Assembly (NCBI RefSeq): GCF_002343915.1
Contig: NZ_NETK01000001.1
Coordinates: forward strand, 6,586,001 to 6,650,000
Source of the DNA: Nannocystis exedens
GTDB taxonomy: Bacteria; Myxococcota_A; Polyangia; Nannocystales; Nannocystaceae
DNA: 64,000 bases
Direction of reading: 5' to 3'
The notes under the pieces were generated by a model. The model worked only from the letters and a program-made list of their open reading frames with translations, had not been told where the DNA came from and searched no databases. Positions 60,554-64,000 of the stretch are shown in pieces. Every line of letters begins with the position of its first letter. Within the stretch, counting starts at the first letter, position 1. The translations under genes were made by a program, and so were the position numbers.

Positions 60554-61222
60554 TTACAGCATGTATTCGTCGGTCATCAGGCAGAACATCGGGTCGCCGG
60601 GCTGGCCGATCTGCGGCATCAGGCGGCACTCGTAGCCCTCGCGCGGGCAATCGCTGTCGTCGGTGCATTCGACGGCGCAGGCCTCGAAGTAGCCGGAGGC
60701 GCCGATGCACATCGCGTCGGGGGCGCAGGCGGGGTCGCCGGGCTCATAGAACGTCATGGCGTCGGGCAGGGTGCACTCCTTGGTGCAATAGCCGCCCGGC
60801 AAGGAGTAGAGCATGAGGATGTCGGTGAGGCACACGCCCTTGTCGCCGAGGATCGCCGCGCACTCGTCGTCGGATTGACAGGCGTGGCCCCATTCGCCCA
60901 TCAGGCCCGGATCTGGGTCGCCGGTGGTGCCGGTGGTGGTCGTGGCCTCGCCGGTGGTGGTGGTCGCCGGCTCGCCGGTGGTGGTCCCGGGCTCGCCGGT
61001 GGTGGTGTCGACGGCGCCGGTGGTGGTGGTGCCGGTGCCGACGGTGGTGGTGGCAATGGTGGTACCTGAGCCGGTCGGCTCGACCGGCTCGGTGGTGCCG
61101 CCGGTGGTGGTGCCGGTGGTCGTGGTCTCGGCGGTGGTGGCGCCCGGCTTGTAGACGGGCGGGCAGCCGGTCAGCACGACGACGAGCAGGGACAGGCGGC
61201 GAGGGCGGGCGAGCGGCGACAT
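60554..61222 (-). CDS. Surface lipoprotein with long Thr linker and Cys domain
   Basis: A 222-residue lipoprotein, signal MSPLARPRRLSLLVVVLTGC-P. Residues about 30-105 are a Thr/Gly/Glu linker (GTTTGEPATTTTGEATT repeats). The C-terminal 115 residues contain ten Cys in an EGF-like pattern (ACQSDDECAAILGDKGVC, YCTKECTLPDAM, CAPDAMCIGASGYFEAC, CTDDSDC, CRLMPQ). TAAATT lies 7 nt upstream of ATG 61222, consistent with a leaderless transcript. Confidence 0.65.
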   Translation of the reverse strand: MSPLARPRRLSLLVVVLTGCPPVYKPGATTAETTTTGTTTGGTTEPVEPTGSGTTIATTTVGTGTTTTGAVDTTTGEPGTTTGEPATTTTGEATTTTGTTGDPDPGLMGEWGHACQSDDECAAILGDKGVCLTDILMLYSLPGGYCTKECTLPDAMTFYEPGDPACAPDAMCIGASGYFEACAVECTDDSDCPREGYECRLMPQIGQPGDPMFCLMTDEYML

Positions 61223-61229
61223 GGCCTTG

Positions 61230-61235
61230 AATTTA
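61230..61235 (-). promoter_or_regulatory. -10-like box (TAAATT) of a leaderless lipoprotein gene
   Basis: TAAATT on the minus strand, 7 nt before the ATG at 61222. Confidence 0.35.
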
Positions 61236-61276
61236 CCGCGCGGCGCGGCCGGCCCTCAACCAGCCGCAGGGCCGGT

Positions 61277-62344
61277 TCAAGCCGGGTCGGGCTGGTCGCG
61301 GCGCGTATTCGAGGTGTCGGGCGGCGGCGGCATGCGACCGGCGGCGCGCAGGCTACTGACCTTCTTGAGCACGTCGAACCAGAACGGGGCGCCGAGCGAG
61401 GCGGCGAGGCCGGTGAGCAGCAGGCCGAGGACCTTGTTGACCCACCACCACACGTTCGGCTGGGGCGGGTTGTCCTCCCAGCCGACGGGGATGCCCAATT
61501 GATTGATGGTGCTGATGTCGGTCTGCAATTGCCGCAAGGCGCCGGCGGTGGCGGACGGCGCGGTCTCGCCGGCGGGGGCGGGCAGGGGGCTCTTGTCGCC
61601 TTCGGACGGCGGCGCGGCCGGAGTGACGCGCGCGGGCGGGGTCTCCTGCTTGACGGCCTCGGTGGCCTGGGCGATGAGCGAGGCGCGGAGCACCGGGTCG
61701 TTGGCCAGCGAGCGGGTGATCCGGATGGCGTCGAGGTTGAGGGCGGCGACGAAGAACACCGCCAGGAGGCTGCTCCACAGCTGGGCCCGCCGGCGGTAGA
61801 CCTCGCTGACCCGGCCCATGCCGGCGTTGAACCACGCCTCGACGTCGCGCTGCAGGCTGGCGAGCTTGTTGGCGGCGGCGCGCGCGTCGATCTCGACGTG
61901 ATTGACGAATGTCAGCAGCGTGTCGGTGACGCGATTGCCGAGCTCGCCGCGCTTCGACTCGATCTGCGCCCGCATCTCGGCGATGTTGCCGGCCACCAGC
62001 TGGCCGGTGCCGTCGGCCGGGCGCAAGGCGATGTCGAGCAGCGCCATGGCGAACATCCGCGGCGGGATGTACGAGGGGGCCTTGGCGTCGCCGCCGGTGG
62101 CGGCGTCGCGGTGGAGGCCGCGCAGCAGCGGGTGCTGATACAGGACGCGGGTGATGTCGGGCTGGCCGGCCCGGGCCTCGCCGTCGTCCCGGCCGACGAG
62201 CAGGCGGAGCCCGGCCGCGAGGTCCTTGGCGCGCCACTTGAACAGCGAGGCCAGCAGCTCGTTGCCCGCGGTGATGGCGAGGCTGGTGGCGAGGAACACG
62301 AAGATCAGCCCGATGGCGATGTCGAGGACGACTGAGTCGAACAC
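61277..62344 (-). CDS. Membrane protein with cytoplasmic helical domain
   Basis: A 355-residue protein. Membrane segments: about 5-27 (VLDIAIGLIFVFLATSLAI), about 190-210 (LWSSLLAVFFVAALNLD) and about 300-320 (VNKVLGLLLTGLAASLG). Between the first two lies a helical domain with LLASLFKWRAKDLAAGLRLL and VDTLLTFVNHVEIDARAAANKL-like segments (VTDTLLTFVNHVEID). The last loop (ETPPARVTPAAPPSEGD) is low complexity. It looks like a protein family seen in cyanobacteria and myxobacteria without known function. Start ATG 62344 has no clear Shine-Dalgarno. Confidence 0.6.
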   Translation of the reverse strand: MFDSVVLDIAIGLIFVFLATSLAITAGNELLASLFKWRAKDLAAGLRLLVGRDDGEARAGQPDITRVLYQHPLLRGLHRDAATGGDAKAPSYIPPRMFAMALLDIALRPADGTGQLVAGNIAEMRAQIESKRGELGNRVTDTLLTFVNHVEIDARAAANKLASLQRDVEAWFNAGMGRVSEVYRRRAQLWSSLLAVFFVAALNLDAIRITRSLANDPVLRASLIAQATEAVKQETPPARVTPAAPPSEGDKSPLPAPAGETAPSATAGALRQLQTDISTINQLGIPVGWEDNPPQPNVWWWVNKVLGLLLTGLAASLGAPFWFDVLKKVSSLRAAGRMPPPPDTSNTRRDQPDPA

Positions 62345-62907
62345 GGCGGCCTCCTGCAGGCGCGGTCAAAAAGAGAGGCTGCCAGGAAGGGCGACGCGGC
62401 GAAAGCTCGCGCGACCGCGAGCGCGGGCGCGCGTTCGCGGGGCGCGGAACGGTGTGCATATTGGGCGCGTCGGGCGGTTCCGCGCGAGCGACGAAATCGC
62501 TACACCGGCAGCGCGAGCGCGGCGCGGCTCGGCGGGTGGGTTCGCGCGCGCGGGGCGGGCTGGGTCGAGGGGAGTCGGCGAGCGAGGAAGAGACGCGCCG
62601 CGAGGCGGCGCGACGCGAAATGCGGGCCGTCAGCGGCGTCGGGTGCCGTCCATGGTGAGGCCGTGGACGGGTGCGCCTGCCGGCGTGAGCGAGCGTGCGG
62701 GCGTCGGAGCGGTGCAATGTTCATCGGGACATGTTTGAGGAGTCATGTCTTATGTGACATGCAGCACCTGCGCCGGTATCGGGCGAGCGTCATGGTGGCC
62801 CTCGCTCGGCGGGCGGCGCCGCTGCGACGGACCGCGTGGGCGCCCACGCGAAGATGTTTAATGAAACATGTCGGATCGGCCATGCGCGGAGGACGACCGC
62901 GCCGGCG
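62345..62907. other. 563-bp gap with two arrays
   Basis: No convincing gene on either strand. Two 14-bp arrays fill its right part: 62714-62763 (cores AATG 62716, CATG 62730, 62744, 62758) and 62851-62886 (GATG 62853, CATG 62867, CATG 62881). The divergent starts of the membrane gene and an unidentified gene to the right leave the promoter positions unassigned. Confidence 0.5.
62714..62886. repeat. Two adjacent 14-bp arrays
   Basis: Array one has four units at 62716-62758, array two three units at 62853-62881, each with exact 14-bp spacing. They are not in phase with each other. Confidence 0.75.
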
Positions 62908-63999
62908 TCAGGGCGACTTGTCGCCGCGCGTGGGCAGGCGGCGCTGCTGCAGCCAGCCGCGGTAGGCCTCCATGCGCGCGCGCTGCTCGGCGGGGGCGCG
63001 GAAGCTGCAGGTGGCGAGCTCGTCGCTGCCTTCGGGGGCGCCCCAGCGCAGCTCGGGGCAATCGTTGGGGTTGTAGGCGCGGGCCAGCGCCTCCTCGCGG
63101 TCGGCGAGGTCGCGCAGGCTGAGGGTCCACGGGCTACCGTCGCTGCGGGTGTAGGTGATCGCGTACTGCGGGTCGCGGAGGAGGACGTCGAGCTCCTCGG
63201 CGAGGGCACGGGCGCGGGCCTCGGGGTCGCCGTCGGTGACGTAGAGGTTCGGCCGCTCGCGCACGCGGTCGGGCAGGCCGAGGACGACGTCGAGGGCGAG
63301 GAGCAGGCGGAGGTCGCGGGCCGGGGTCGAATGGGTCTCCCAGGCGCCGGTGGCCTCGAACACCTGCCAGCCCTTGGGCATGGCGATCGCTCGCTTGCGG
63401 TCGCGGGCGAACTCGGCGGCCCGCGCGATCGGCTCGACGCGGCTGCGGGCCAGCTCGGCGAAGGCCGCGACGGCCTCGCGCTGCAGCCGCGAGGCGTCCC
63501 ACGGCGGCGGCTCGAACAGCGCGAGGACGGCGTCGTAGAAGGCGGTGCCGGCCAGCTCGGCGTGGCCGGTCCAGATGTCCCCGAGGTCAGGTGCTCCGGC
63601 GATCGCGGCGTCGCCCAGCTGGACCAGGCCGCCGCCGGGCTGGCGCACGACGGGGCGGAATTGCTTGAAGCCGACGCCGCCGTGGGCGGGCTCGGTGCTC
63701 CACAGGAACTCGCCCTCCCAGAACTCGCGGCGGACGATGCCGCCGTCGGGCTCGCCGTCGACGGCCAGCAGCGCGCCCGGCCGGCCGTCCCGCGCGGGCA
63801 CGAGGTCGACGACGAAGAAGACGTGGTCGTAGGGGTCGGCGTAGACGGCGCCCGGACGCAGGCCGCGGTGATCGAGGCGCACGGGGTAGAGGTCGGAGGC
63901 GGAGTCGCCGATGGCGGTGCGCGCATTGCCGGCGTGGACGCCCCAGCCGATGTTGCGGTGGACGAATCGCTGGACCCGCGCGAGCTCGGTGGCCGGCAT
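62908..63999 (-). CDS. Unknown protein, probably cut by the window edge
   Basis: At least 363 residues; an ATG lies at 63999 but the sequence starts abruptly with PATELARVQRFVHRNIGWG, so the true start may lie beyond the window. Features seen: VYADPYDHVFFVVDLVP, GGGLVQLGDAAIAGAPDLG, YDAVLALFEPPPWDASRLQ, and a late HTH-free helical part with RARALAEELDVLLRDPQYAI. No known family recognised. Cytoplasmic. It ends just to the right of a repeat array. Confidence 0.45.
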   Translation of the reverse strand: MPATELARVQRFVHRNIGWGVHAGNARTAIGDSASDLYPVRLDHRGLRPGAVYADPYDHVFFVVDLVPARDGRPGALLAVDGEPDGGIVRREFWEGEFLWSTEPAHGGVGFKQFRPVVRQPGGGLVQLGDAAIAGAPDLGDIWTGHAELAGTAFYDAVLALFEPPPWDASRLQREAVAAFAELARSRVEPIARAAEFARDRKRAIAMPKGWQVFEATGAWETHSTPARDLRLLLALDVVLGLPDRVRERPNLYVTDGDPEARARALAEELDVLLRDPQYAITYTRSDGSPWTLSLRDLADREEALARAYNPNDCPELRWGAPEGSDELATCSFRAPAEQRARMEAYRGWLQQRRLPTRGDKSP

Positions 64000-64000
64000 G

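Overview
The window is GC-rich DNA (I estimate about 70 percent by eye) with codons ending mostly in G or C. It looks like a myxobacterium of the Nannocystis/Plesiocystis/Enhygromyxa type (suborder Nannocystineae). The evidence is many lipoproteins with long Thr/Ser/Gly-rich linkers behind a lipobox, a C-terminal Cys-rich, transmembrane and poly-Arg tail of the MYXO-CTERM kind, fibro-slime and FG-GAP/UnbV surface proteins, and several Ser/Thr protein kinases. I saw no rRNA, tRNA, CRISPR array or IS transposase.

Layout. 1-4.0 kb: end of a secreted PI-PLC-like enzyme, then a compact graspetide-type RiPP locus (two double-glycine precursor peptides, a strong hairpin, an ATP-grasp ligase and a PpiC-related maturation protein). 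4.2-17.3 kb: mostly single genes (AlkB-like dioxygenase, DUF72 protein, surface proteins, tRNA-dihydrouridine synthase, a radical SAM/SPASM enzyme, a serine hydrolase, pyrF). 18-25.3 kb: a PcfJ-like protein followed by a two-gene operon, SIR2-linker-P-loop ATPase overlapping by GTGA with a P-loop ATPase-protein kinase-membrane segment-TPR protein; this is the best candidate for an undescribed (possibly anti-phage) system. 25.6-30.3 kb: a decaying secretion-effector-like module with a frameshifted LysM/peptidoglycan-binding protein and two small membrane proteins that share an upstream 27-bp element at the same distance from their start codons. 30.5-37.7 kb: ArsR-type regulator with SRPBCC partner, then ferritin-like protein, NodU/CmcH carbamoyltransferase and DUF5989 membrane peptide, and an SGNH hydrolase. 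38-51.4 kb: lipoproteins, an ABC-F ATPase, a protein kinase, an aldo/keto reductase, an exonuclease and an UnbV/FG-GAP protein. 51.6-57.9 kb: a zinc-homeostasis locus (Zur, His-rich lipoprotein, ZnuD-like TonB receptor, CobW/COG0523 GTPase) tied together by three copies of the palindrome TGCAA-N5-TTGCA. 57.9-64 kb: LysR regulator with a divergent lipoprotein-type haloalkane dehalogenase, then surface and membrane proteins.

The most striking signal not explained by genes is a family of short arrays in which a CATG-centred palindrome (best form GACATGTC, degenerate to CAGG, CCTG, CGTG) recurs every 14 bp. About twenty arrays of 2-7 units are scattered through the window, mostly between genes but also inside coding sequences. 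One codes for the linker of the SIR2-ATPase protein. Several single-base frame breaks in otherwise convincing genes suggest either residual assembly indels or real decay; they are marked individually.
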